Assembly (NCBI GenBank): GCA_016196555.1 | Contig: JACPXL010000057.1 | Location: forward strand, 1 to 44,125 | Reading direction: 5' to 3' | Length of the DNA stretch: 44,125 nucleotides | Source of the DNA: Candidatus Omnitrophota bacterium | Lineage (GTDB): Bacteria; Omnitrophota; Omnitrophia; Omnitrophales; Aquincolibacteriaceae | In this document: one piece after another, positions 7,539 to 14,667 of the stretch | How the letters are laid out: every line of letters begins with the position of its first letter | Position numbering within the stretch: position 1 is the first letter of the stretch | Position numbers and translations under genes: made by a program | Notes under the pieces: model-generated | Database searches by the model: none | What the model saw: only the letters and a program-made list of their open reading frames with translations | Told to the model about the DNA's origin: nothing

Positions 7539-8339
7539 ATGAAAGATTTTTTAGGTAAAGTCGGAGAAACTTTATTTTTTGTGCTAACCGGAGTCGGCAG
7601 GCTTTTCGGTTTGTTTGCAGCCGTGACCGAAACGCTAGGGCTTGCTCTCACACAGAAAAAAATTCTCAAGCGCTCGCATATTTTTCATCAAATGGTTTTG
7701 ATCGGGGTTGATTCGCTGGGCATTGTGGCCCTAGTGGCTGCTTCAGTGGGGACAGTGCTTGCTTTGCAGGCCGCTTATCAGCTCAAGCAATTCGGTGCGG
7801 TTATGTATACGGGCAGCTTGGTCAGTGTTTCCATGTCCCGCGAACTTGGGCCTTTGGTTGCTGCCATTGTGATTTCTGGACGTATCGGTGCCCGTATGGC
7901 TGCCGAATTGGGTACCATGAAAGTGCAGGAAGAAATTGACGCCTTAACCACCATTGGTCTCAATCCCATTCGTTATCTCGTCGTTCCCCGATGTATTGCC
8001 TTGCTAGTGATGCTGCCTTGCCTCACGATTATTACTGACGTGGTGGGTATGCTCGGCGGATTTTTGATCGGAACTTTCAGCGTAGGAATTAATCCGTATG
8101 TTTATCTGGCGAAAAATTTTGACGCGATGGTTCTCAAAGATATTTATACCGGCCTTGCGAAAAGTGCAGTATTTGCTTTATTGATTGCTTTGGTCAGCTG
8201 TCATCAGGGCCTTTCTGTGGAAGGCGGTGCCGAGGGAGTTGGTAAGGCCACCACGCAAGCCGTTGTCATTTCCATTGTACTCATTATCGTGGTGGATTGT
8301 CTTGCCACGGCCATTTTTTATTACGCGCTTCCGGCCTAA
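7539..8339 (+). CDS. mlaE: MlaE-type ABC permease
   Basis: A 266-residue integral inner-membrane permease of the MlaE/DUF140 family, which moves phospholipids between the membranes of diderm bacteria. It has an amphipathic N-terminus, about five hydrophobic segments and the diagnostic cytoplasmic motif AELGTMKVQEEIDAL..IGLNP (about 127-149). The preceding RELGPLVAAIVISGRIGARMAAE segment and SCHQGL near the C-terminus are also typical. It is followed after one base by the ATPase gene. The context STAS-mlaE-mlaF-mlaD mirrors the Mla complex composition. Confidence 0.93.
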   Translation: MKDFLGKVGETLFFVLTGVGRLFGLFAAVTETLGLALTQKKILKRSHIFHQMVLIGVDSLGIVALVAASVGTVLALQAAYQLKQFGAVMYTGSLVSVSMSRELGPLVAAIVISGRIGARMAAELGTMKVQEEIDALTTIGLNPIRYLVVPRCIALLVMLPCLTIITDVVGMLGGFLIGTFSVGINPYVYLAKNFDAMVLKDIYTGLAKSAVFALLIALVSCHQGLSVEGGAEGVGKATTQAVVISIVLIIVVDCLATAIFYYALPA

Positions 8340-8340
8340 T

Positions 8341-9135
8341 ATGGAAAACATGATTGAAGTTAAAAATTTGGTGAAGCGGTTTGGCGATCGCGCTGTTTTG
8401 GATGGCCTCTCTCTCGAAATTCCGGCTGAAAAAATTACGGTCATTATGGGAGGTTCTGGCTGCGGCAAAAGTACGCTTCTCCGGCATTTGGTCGGGCTTT
8501 ATGCGCCGGATGAAGGGGATATCTGGGTTGATGGAAAAAATATTGTGGGCATGCAGGAAAAAGAGATCAATGAAGTGCGCCGCAAATTCGGAATGCTTTT
8601 TCAAAGCGCGGCCCTTTTTAATTCCATGACTGTCGGAGAAAATGTGGCCCTTCCTTTAAAGGAACACACCGATCTTTCAAATGAAATTATCAAAATTATC
8701 GGTAAAGTGAAATTGGAACTGGTCGGTTTGACCGGTTTTGAAGACTTTATGCCGTTTCAGATTTCCGGCGGAATGAAAAAGCGCGTTGGTTTGGCGCGCG
8801 CCATTGCGCTTGATCCCAAAATTGTTTTCTATGATGAGCCTGGAGCAGGGCTTGATCCAATCACGACCGCTATGATCGATCAGCTTATTCTCGACCTCAG
8901 CCGAAAATTAAAAATTACTTCCGTGGTCGTGACACATGAAATGAAAAGCGCTTTCCGCATCGCCGACAAAATTATTCTTCTGCATAAAGGCAAGGTCCTG
9001 GAAGTTGGGACCAGCGAATCCATCGCCAATTCCAAAAATCCTTATGTTCAGCAATTTATCAAAGGGGAGCCGGAAGGGGCCATCCCTTTAAAACAAACTA
9101 GCGAAGCCTATCTCAAAGGTTTGCTCGAAACGTAA
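8341..9135 (+). CDS. mlaF: MlaF-type ABC transporter ATPase
   Basis: A 264-residue ABC ATPase. Walker A is GGSGCGKST (about 37-45), the signature is ISGGMKKRVGLARA, Walker B is IVFYDEP followed by GAGLDP, and the H-loop is VVTHEM. The GMKKRVGLARA form of the signature is characteristic of MlaF. The frame is open upstream to 8185 inside mlaE, but the ATG at 8341 directly after the mlaE stop gives the normal N-terminus (MENMIEVKNLVKRFG). It powers lipid transport through MlaE. The C-terminal extension ends in a short helix, as in other MlaF proteins. Confidence 0.94.
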   Translation: MENMIEVKNLVKRFGDRAVLDGLSLEIPAEKITVIMGGSGCGKSTLLRHLVGLYAPDEGDIWVDGKNIVGMQEKEINEVRRKFGMLFQSAALFNSMTVGENVALPLKEHTDLSNEIIKIIGKVKLELVGLTGFEDFMPFQISGGMKKRVGLARAIALDPKIVFYDEPGAGLDPITTAMIDQLILDLSRKLKITSVVVTHEMKSAFRIADKIILLHKGKVLEVGTSESIANSKNPYVQQFIKGEPEGAIPLKQTSEAYLKGLLET

Positions 9136-9152
9136 ATTAAAGGAGAAATATC

Positions 9153-9770
9153 ATGTACTCATCAGCAGAAGTTAAATCGGGGTTTTTAGTCACCGTTTCC
9201 ATCGTCCTGCTTATTGGCTTGACTTTTATCGTCGGGAATTTTTCCAAAGGGCCGACCATGGAATATCAGGTCCGTTTTGCTTACATCAACGGGGTGAAAA
9301 AGGATGCACCGGTTTTTTGTGCCGGTAATGAGGTCGGGCGCGTGAATAAAATCGTAATGCAACCAAGCGAAGAGCGGCCAGTTTTGATCAGCGTGCTTGT
9401 TCCTAAAACCCTGATTATTCGCGAAGACAGCCAAGCTTTTATTGATACGTTGGGGCTGATGGGGGAAAAATTTGTTGAGATCACGCCGGGTACGGTCCAG
9501 TCTCCCAATCTTCCGGCCGGCTCCACGATTCAAGGAACAGATCCTATTCCCATGTACCTATTGATTCAAAAGGCCAATAAACTGGCGGACCGGATGGAGG
9601 AGCTGACTGCAACTCTCAATCCATTGACGGAACGAATCGATACTTTGACGAGAGGGCACGAAGAAGACATTTCCAAAATTATTGTCAATTTGGAGCAAAC
9701 ATCCGCTAATTTGCGGGACATGACGCATGATTTGAAATATCGGCCCTGGCGTCTCGTCCGCAAAGGATAA
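9153..9770 (+). CDS. mlaD: MlaD-type MCE-domain protein
   Basis: A 205-residue periplasmic substrate-binding subunit anchored by one N-terminal transmembrane helix (about 10-28, FLVTVSIVLLIGLTFIVG). The MCE domain follows (about 37-118) with the core GVKKDAPVFCAGNEVGRV and a LGLMGEKFVEITPG strand pair. The remaining 80 residues are helical (an LTATLNPLTERIDTLT-type repeat), as in MlaD proteins that form a hexameric ring and tunnel. A strong Shine-Dalgarno sequence (AAGGAGA) precedes the ATG. No mlaA or mlaC gene follows, so the outer-membrane partner is elsewhere or different. Confidence 0.9.
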   Translation: MYSSAEVKSGFLVTVSIVLLIGLTFIVGNFSKGPTMEYQVRFAYINGVKKDAPVFCAGNEVGRVNKIVMQPSEERPVLISVLVPKTLIIREDSQAFIDTLGLMGEKFVEITPGTVQSPNLPAGSTIQGTDPIPMYLLIQKANKLADRMEELTATLNPLTERIDTLTRGHEEDISKIIVNLEQTSANLRDMTHDLKYRPWRLVRKG

Positions 9771-9781
9771 TCGCCGCTTTA

Positions 9782-11620
9782 ATGCCTCAAACTGCCAAGC
9801 CGTCGCCTTTCCTTCCTTATCTTGTCGCGATCTGCCTTGCCGTAGTTGTTTTTGCCCTCCATCAATTTCAATGGATGAATTTTCATGAGCTTGAATCCGT
9901 CGATCTGCGTTTTTCACTGCGCGGCGTAAAGCCTGTTCCTCAAGATGTGGTGATCGTGGAAATCGACGAAGCCAGCCTGCAAAGCCTGGGGGCCTGGCCT
10001 TGGCCGCGCAAAACCCATACGGAATTTTTGCAAGCACTAGAGAAATTCAAACCCCGCTTCGTGATTTACAATATTCTTTTTACTCAAGACAGTTCTATCG
10101 AGGAAGAGAACCGCGAACTTGCGACGGCCATGGAAAAAGTGGGGAAAGTGATTTTGCCTTTCTATTATTATTCGGAAAAACCTTTTCGGGCTTTTTTCCC
10201 CACCCATGTTTTGCAGGAATCCACCCGCAGCACAGGTTTTGCTAATCTGTCGGCGGATCGCGACGGAAAAATCCGTCGTTTGAAACTTTCAGTCCGATCT
10301 GATGAGGATGTTTTTTATCCGATTTCCGTGCTTGCCGCGATGAGTCAATTTGTGGATGAAGAAAAATCCCGCCGTTGGATTACGCAAATTCCAACCGATT
10401 CCCGAAATCATTTTTGGATCAACGAGGCTGATGTCTCTTCTCTCGAAAAAGTCTCCTTTTCCCGCGTTTTGCAAGCTTCGCAAAGCGGAGAGGAATCTTT
10501 GCTGAGAAAAATCTTTGAAAATCGCGGGGTTTTAGTGGGCAAAGTCGAATCTGAAACCATGATTCAGGCTAAAGCGCTTCATACCTTGATGAGCGGAATC
10601 TATCTTCACCCGACTCACCGCATTTTCGATTTATGCCTCATTCTTTTTCTTGCGATTGTAGCCTGCTGGAGCGCCAAAATCGCTTCTCCAGGCTTTGGAA
10701 TTTTTTCCATTCTAGCTTTGATGGGGAGCTATGCTCTACTGAATATTCTCGCTTTTAATTTTTGGGGATGGATTCTGCCATTTTTTGTTCCGCTCATTGT
10801 CATGGGTTCGATTTATATTCTCGTCCTGTTTATGGAAGCACTGGACATTCGGTTTCGCGGAGAATTGATTGACCGGGAAATCGGAACCGCGGCAAGAATT
10901 CAGGAAACCTTTTTGCCGCGCTCGATTCCCAGCGTCGAAAATTTGGATATTGACGTGGAATGCCGTTTCGCAAGGCAAGTCGGCGGTGATTTTTATGACT
11001 GGACTGATTTTGGAAATGGAAATTTTGGGATTTGCGTAGGCGATGTTTCTGGCAAAGGGATCCCCGCGGCGATTTATATGGCGCGGGCCATCAGTGATTT
11101 CCGGCGGGAGAATAAATCGGGCCTTGAAACCGGTGAGCTCTGCCGTTTGCTGAACACGATTTTGACACGGGAGATGGCGGCCAGTTCCGGCATGTTTTTG
11201 ACCATGATTTATGTGGTCGTGAATCCTCATCAAAGAAAACTTTGGGTCACGAATGCCGCGCATATGCCGATGATTTTTTACAGCCAAAAACAAAAAAAAT
11301 CAGAAATTTTTCTGGCCAACAAAGTTCCGGTAGGAAAACCGCTCGGTCTTTTTGCGGAAGCGGATTATCAAACTATCGAATTATCGTTTGAGCCGGGGGA
11401 TTATTTTGTCCTTATCAGCGACGGAATCAAAGAGGCACGCAATGAAAAGAGCCGGGAATTTGGCCTGGACCGCATTAAAAAACTGATGGAAGAGTTTGCT
11501 GGAGTTCCTTCCGAAGAATTAATCAATCAGCTTTTTTACAGCCTTGCCGCTTTTCAGAAGGGCCTGCCGCTTCATGATGACTGTACCGCCATTTGCGTGC
11601 GGTTCCGCGCCGGTTTTTGA
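9782..11620 (+). CDS. CHASE2 sensor / SpoIIE-type PP2C phosphatase
   Basis: A 612-residue membrane phosphatase. Residues about 11-28 form a first transmembrane helix. A periplasmic CHASE2 domain (about 33-270) shows VVIVEIDEASLQSLGAWPWPR and TGFANLSADRDGKIRRLKL. Three hydrophobic helices span about 281-352. The cytoplasmic SpoIIE/PP2C domain (about 370-612) begins AARIQETFLP and carries the metal-binding aspartates in GGDFYDW, VGDVSGKG, LISDG and HDDCTAICVRF. Such enzymes dephosphorylate STAS-domain antagonists. It most likely acts on the STAS protein at 7201-7536 in response to an envelope signal. It follows mlaD after 11 bases, which ties the regulator to the lipid transporter. Confidence 0.9.
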   Translation: MPQTAKPSPFLPYLVAICLAVVVFALHQFQWMNFHELESVDLRFSLRGVKPVPQDVVIVEIDEASLQSLGAWPWPRKTHTEFLQALEKFKPRFVIYNILFTQDSSIEEENRELATAMEKVGKVILPFYYYSEKPFRAFFPTHVLQESTRSTGFANLSADRDGKIRRLKLSVRSDEDVFYPISVLAAMSQFVDEEKSRRWITQIPTDSRNHFWINEADVSSLEKVSFSRVLQASQSGEESLLRKIFENRGVLVGKVESETMIQAKALHTLMSGIYLHPTHRIFDLCLILFLAIVACWSAKIASPGFGIFSILALMGSYALLNILAFNFWGWILPFFVPLIVMGSIYILVLFMEALDIRFRGELIDREIGTAARIQETFLPRSIPSVENLDIDVECRFARQVGGDFYDWTDFGNGNFGICVGDVSGKGIPAAIYMARAISDFRRENKSGLETGELCRLLNTILTREMAASSGMFLTMIYVVVNPHQRKLWVTNAAHMPMIFYSQKQKKSEIFLANKVPVGKPLGLFAEADYQTIELSFEPGDYFVLISDGIKEARNEKSREFGLDRIKKLMEEFAGVPSEELINQLFYSLAAFQKGLPLHDDCTAICVRFRAGF

Positions 11621-11624
11621 GCGG

Positions 11625-11653
11625 TTTACAATCAATTCTCATTATGCTATTTT
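11625..11653 (+). promoter_or_regulatory. Candidate sigma70 promoter for 11672 gene
   Basis: TTTACA at 11625-11630 and TATTTT at 11648-11653 are separated by 17 bases, in the short gap after the phosphatase gene. Transcription would begin near 11660, shortly before a Shine-Dalgarno-like AAGGA and the ATG at 11672. This would give the second cobalamin block its own promoter. Confidence 0.45.
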
Positions 11654-11671
11654 GACGCGAAAGGAAGTCAC

Positions 11672-12010
11672 ATGCCTAGGAAAATCATCTCTACGCTGAT
11701 CACCCTCACTTTCGTTTTTTCGTTCTTTCCGGCGGTTGTTTTGGCAGGCGAAGGGACATTTGGTGATTATATGGGAGAGATTGGAACGAAGGTCGGCCGC
11801 GGATTGGTCAATATCATTACAAGTCCCGCGGAAATTCCCTGCACGATGGGCGATGAAATGAGCGTCAGGGGAGGGTCCGGATTTTTTACAGGTTTCGGCA
11901 AGGGAATCGCTTTTATGCTCCGGAGAATTTTGGTCGGCGTGACGGAAATTGGAACTTTCATGATTCCGATGGAACGCACGATTCCGCCTGTCTGTCAAAA
12001 AACCATCTAA
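11672..12010 (+). CDS. Exported protein resembling the TIGR04073 family
   Basis: A 112-residue protein with a clear Sec signal peptide (positive MPRK, hydrophobic core to about 23, cleavage after VLA). The mature part is glycine-rich with the pattern KVGRGLVNIITSPAEIP, a GGSGFFTGFGKGI segment and a R.LVGVTEIGTFMIP tail. This resembles the small exosortase-system-associated TIGR04073 proteins as I recall them. No exosortase or PEP-CTERM gene is seen here. Its stop shares one base with the start of the BtuF-like gene (TAATG), so it leads the second cobalamin operon although no corrin role is evident. Family assignment is moderate. Confidence 0.6.
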   Translation: MPRKIISTLITLTFVFSFFPAVVLAGEGTFGDYMGEIGTKVGRGLVNIITSPAEIPCTMGDEMSVRGGSGFFTGFGKGIAFMLRRILVGVTEIGTFMIPMERTIPPVCQKTI

Positions 12011-12765
12011 TGCGTATTGTCTCGCTCAGCTCTTCACTGACGGAAACCTTTCAGTCGCTTGGAGGCGGTTCGGATCTTGTCGGCATTACGGATTATTGCG
12101 CCGAAGAAAAATCTTCCGGTGCCAAGCGCATCGGATCACCGAAGGCATTGAAGATTTCTGAAATTCTGGCTTTAAATCCGGACTGTGTTCTTGCGGACAA
12201 GACGGAGAATAGGCCGGACGAAGTTTCGCAGATTCAAAAAAAATGCCGGGTGATTTCTTATGAAGCCCGTTCGCTTGAAAGCGTAAAAGATACGATTTGG
12301 GCTCTCGGGCGTGAATTTGGGAAAACTCCCGAGGCCGGCCAGGTGATCGACCAAATTAAACAGGAAGAAGAGATTTCGCGCAAAGCCTTGGCAGAAATAC
12401 CGCCTATGCGTACCATTGTTTTGCTTTGGCATCAGCCCTACGTGACTGTGAATTTTGATACTTATATTTCCCGATTAGTTGAAGCAAGCGGCGGTTTGAA
12501 TGTTTTTCGTGAGGATCCAGTGCGTGAATTCCCAATCGAAATTGAAGACATGCTGGAAAAGGAACCCGAAATCCTTCTGCTTGCTGGCGATCCATACGCG
12601 TTTAAGAGGCATCACGTGAAAGGTTTTCGTAAATACCGGATTTTTTCAAAAATTAAAATTGAGCTGATGGATGGAAAGATCTTTGCCAATTTTGGCCCGA
12701 GGACTTCCGAAGCCATACGGTTTTTAAGATCTATTTTGATTCCAAACTATGCCGCTTCTCATTGA
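12010..12765 (+). CDS. BtuF-like helical-backbone metal/corrinoid-binding protein without signal peptide
   Basis: A 251-residue protein of the periplasmic-binding-protein class III fold (BtuF/FepB type): MRIVSLSSSLTETFQSLG at the N-terminus, IGSPKALKISEILALNPDCVLAD, a long linker helix around 95-125 and GGLNVFRED in the second lobe. BtuF binds vitamin B12 in the periplasm, but here no signal peptide or lipobox precedes the domain, and the start is fixed by TAATG overlap with the upstream gene. A cytoplasmic corrinoid or cobalt-binding role is therefore possible. It sits directly ahead of cobS and overlaps it by 17 bases. No btuC or btuD gene is nearby. Confidence 0.8.
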   Translation: MRIVSLSSSLTETFQSLGGGSDLVGITDYCAEEKSSGAKRIGSPKALKISEILALNPDCVLADKTENRPDEVSQIQKKCRVISYEARSLESVKDTIWALGREFGKTPEAGQVIDQIKQEEEISRKALAEIPPMRTIVLLWHQPYVTVNFDTYISRLVEASGGLNVFREDPVREFPIEIEDMLEKEPEILLLAGDPYAFKRHHVKGFRKYRIFSKIKIELMDGKIFANFGPRTSEAIRFLRSILIPNYAASH

Positions 12766-13498
12766 TTTTATGGAAGCCTTGCGCTTCCTCACCATTTTTC
12801 CTATTCCTTTGCCCAAAGGAGCTCGCCGTCATTCTGCTTCTGCGCTGGCGCATTCCATGCTGTTTTTCCCTTTGGTCGGTCTTTGCATCGGATTCATTTC
12901 TCTCGGGGTTTATTTTATTTTTAAATCCCATATTCCTTACACGATTTCTAATCTCTTCCTTTTAATTATCCCGGTGATTTTGAGCGGCGGGCTTCATCTT
13001 GACGGCTTCGCGGATTTTTTAGACGGGTTCTGCAGCGGCAAAAACAAAGAGGAAATGTTCAAGATTATGAAAGATTCCCGCATCGGAACTTTTGGTGCGG
13101 CCGGGCTTGTGCTGCTTTTACTTATTAAATACCAGCTTTTGATGGAGCTTCCATTAAAGGAAGCTGTGTTTTTAATGGCGCTTGCTTCTTCGCGCTGGAT
13201 TCAGGTCGCTCTATGTTTTTTTCTGCCGGCCGCGAAACCGTCCGAAGGTTTAGGCCGTGAAGTGGCGCACAAAGTGGGCGTGCGGGAATTGACAGGAGCA
13301 AGCATTTTCTTGTTTTTGATGACGATTTGGCTTCAGGGCCTAGGGTTAATTTTGTTTGTGGGGCTGGTTTTATTTTTGGCGCTTGTCAGTTGGATTTTTG
13401 TTCAGCGTTTCGGCGGCATTACCGGTGATTTAATCGGTGCGGCCAGTGAAATGACGGAAATTATGATTTATTTTTTAACCGTGGTTTTTTACGTATGA
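12749..13498 (+). CDS. cobS: Adenosylcobinamide-GDP ribazoletransferase CobS
   Basis: CobS (249 residues), the integral membrane cobalamin synthase that joins adenosylcobinamide-GDP with alpha-ribazole. Hallmarks are LRFLTIFPIP near the N-terminus, the aspartate-rich GGLHLDGFADFLDGFCSG, KDSRIGTFG, and RFGGITGDLIGA near the C-terminus. Five or six hydrophobic segments are visible. It completes, with cobU, cobT and cobC upstream, the nucleotide-loop pathway, although these genes are separated here by the Mla block. It overlaps cobD by four bases (ATGA). Confidence 0.94.
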   Translation: MPLLIDFMEALRFLTIFPIPLPKGARRHSASALAHSMLFFPLVGLCIGFISLGVYFIFKSHIPYTISNLFLLIIPVILSGGLHLDGFADFLDGFCSGKNKEEMFKIMKDSRIGTFGAAGLVLLLLIKYQLLMELPLKEAVFLMALASSRWIQVALCFFLPAAKPSEGLGREVAHKVGVRELTGASIFLFLMTIWLQGLGLILFVGLVLFLALVSWIFVQRFGGITGDLIGAASEMTEIMIYFLTVVFYV

Positions 13499-14667
13499 GT
13501 CAAAATCTACATGGCGGAGATTTGAAAAGTTTTGCCCGGAAGTTCAGACTCTCTGAAGAAAACATTTTGGATTTTTCGAGTAATATTAATCCTCTGGGCA
13601 TTCCTGAATTCGCACGCAGACTTTATCCTGATCTGGCGGAAGATTTAAGCCGTTATCCAGACCCGCGGGCGGAAGATTTACGGCAGGAAATCGCCCGACA
13701 TTATCCCGTTTTCCCCGAAAATGTGATTGCGGGAAATGGTTCCATGGCCATTTTGTCGCTTGCCATACAGACTCTTGCGCCTAAGCGCGCTATTTTGATC
13801 GAACCCTGTTTTTATGAGTACCGGGAAATTTTAAATCGCGAGGGCGCTGAAGTAAGAAGCGTTCTTCTGCGGGAGCGGGAAGGATTTGAATTTCCTTTGC
13901 CGGAAATCACGGGTGCTTTGCGAGGTGCCGATCTGATGGTGATTGGCCATCCCAACAACCCGACGGGGACGGCGGTCAAACGCGATCAATTGCTCGAACT
14001 GATTTCTGAAGCGCGCCGGCAAAATATTTTTGTGATTGTCGATGAAGCTTTCAGCGACTGGTCGCCGGAAATTTCCTTAGCCAAAGAAATTCGGGACAAC
14101 AGTTCTTTTTTGGTTGTTAAATCACTCACAAAATTTTATGCCTTAGCCGGAATAAGGTCTGGTTTTGGATTGGGGACCCGCCGTTTAATCGAAAAAATGC
14201 AAAGTGCCCAAGAGATTTGGTCCTGCAATCGTCTTGCTCAAAAATTATCGATTGCCGCCCTTCAGGACAATCAGTTCCGCCAGGAAACTCTGGATTGGTT
14301 CGGCAAAGAATCAGCATTTCTTCGCGAACAAATCAATCTCCTTGGAGAATTCCGGGCTTATCCCAGCCTTGCCAATTTTTTCCTGGTTAAAACTCTTCCG
14401 GCGATAGACAAAAAAACAAACTCCGCAACGCCATTTTTTGAATTCTTAGGCCAGCGTGGAATTTATGTCAGGCAAGCGGCCGGTTTTGCGGGACTAGATC
14501 ATGCCTATTTTCGCACCGCCATTCGCCTTCGCCATGAAAATGAAAAACTAATCCAGGCTTTAAAGGCGTGGATGAAAATACGTCATTCTGAGCCCCGAAG
14601 GGGCGAAGAATCTCGCGAGATCCTTCGGTCCTTCGGACCTCAGGATGACGGAGGGTATTTCTCATGA
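13495..14667 (+). CDS. cobD: Threonine-phosphate decarboxylase, CobD-type aminotransferase-fold enzyme
   Basis: A 390-residue PLP enzyme of the histidinol-phosphate aminotransferase fold. It opens with HGGDLKSFARKF and LDFSSNINPLG, has HPNNPTG, the VDEAFSDW aspartate motif, and the PLP lysine in SLTKFYALAGIRSGFG. In cobalamin synthesis it makes aminopropanol phosphate from threonine phosphate, the side chain added by CbiB. Residues 363 to about 386 are encoded by a family II palindromic repeat (14581-14650) and form a tail beyond the normal C-terminal helix. The gene overlaps cobQ by four bases (ATGA). CobC is the synonym in Pseudomonas nomenclature. Confidence 0.92.
   Translation: MSQNLHGGDLKSFARKFRLSEENILDFSSNINPLGIPEFARRLYPDLAEDLSRYPDPRAEDLRQEIARHYPVFPENVIAGNGSMAILSLAIQTLAPKRAILIEPCFYEYREILNREGAEVRSVLLREREGFEFPLPEITGALRGADLMVIGHPNNPTGTAVKRDQLLELISEARRQNIFVIVDEAFSDWSPEISLAKEIRDNSSFLVVKSLTKFYALAGIRSGFGLGTRRLIEKMQSAQEIWSCNRLAQKLSIAALQDNQFRQETLDWFGKESAFLREQINLLGEFRAYPSLANFFLVKTLPAIDKKTNSATPFFEFLGQRGIYVRQAAGFAGLDHAYFRTAIRLRHENEKLIQALKAWMKIRHSEPRRGEESREILRSFGPQDDGGYFS
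14581..14650. repeat. Palindromic element, family II, forming the cobD C-terminus
   Basis: A 70-base imperfect palindrome with outer arms cgtcattctgag (14581-14592) and ctcaggatgacg (14639-14650), one mismatch. Its core contains gaatctcgcgagatcc and the perfect hairpin ggtccttcggacc. It is read through in frame as the last part of CobD, and its right edge abuts a GGAGGG Shine-Dalgarno sequence for cobQ. It shares its arms and core with the copy at 7098-7180. Confidence 0.85.

Noticed and set aside
10736-11293. 185-codon minus-strand frame opposite the SpoIIE phosphatase domain
   Set aside because: It runs antisense to conserved metal-binding motifs and has no support of its own.
12820-12845. 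Additional family II repeat copy (gtcattctgc in cobS)
   Set aside because: It is a chance match to one arm only, in a normal cobS segment, without a core or second arm.
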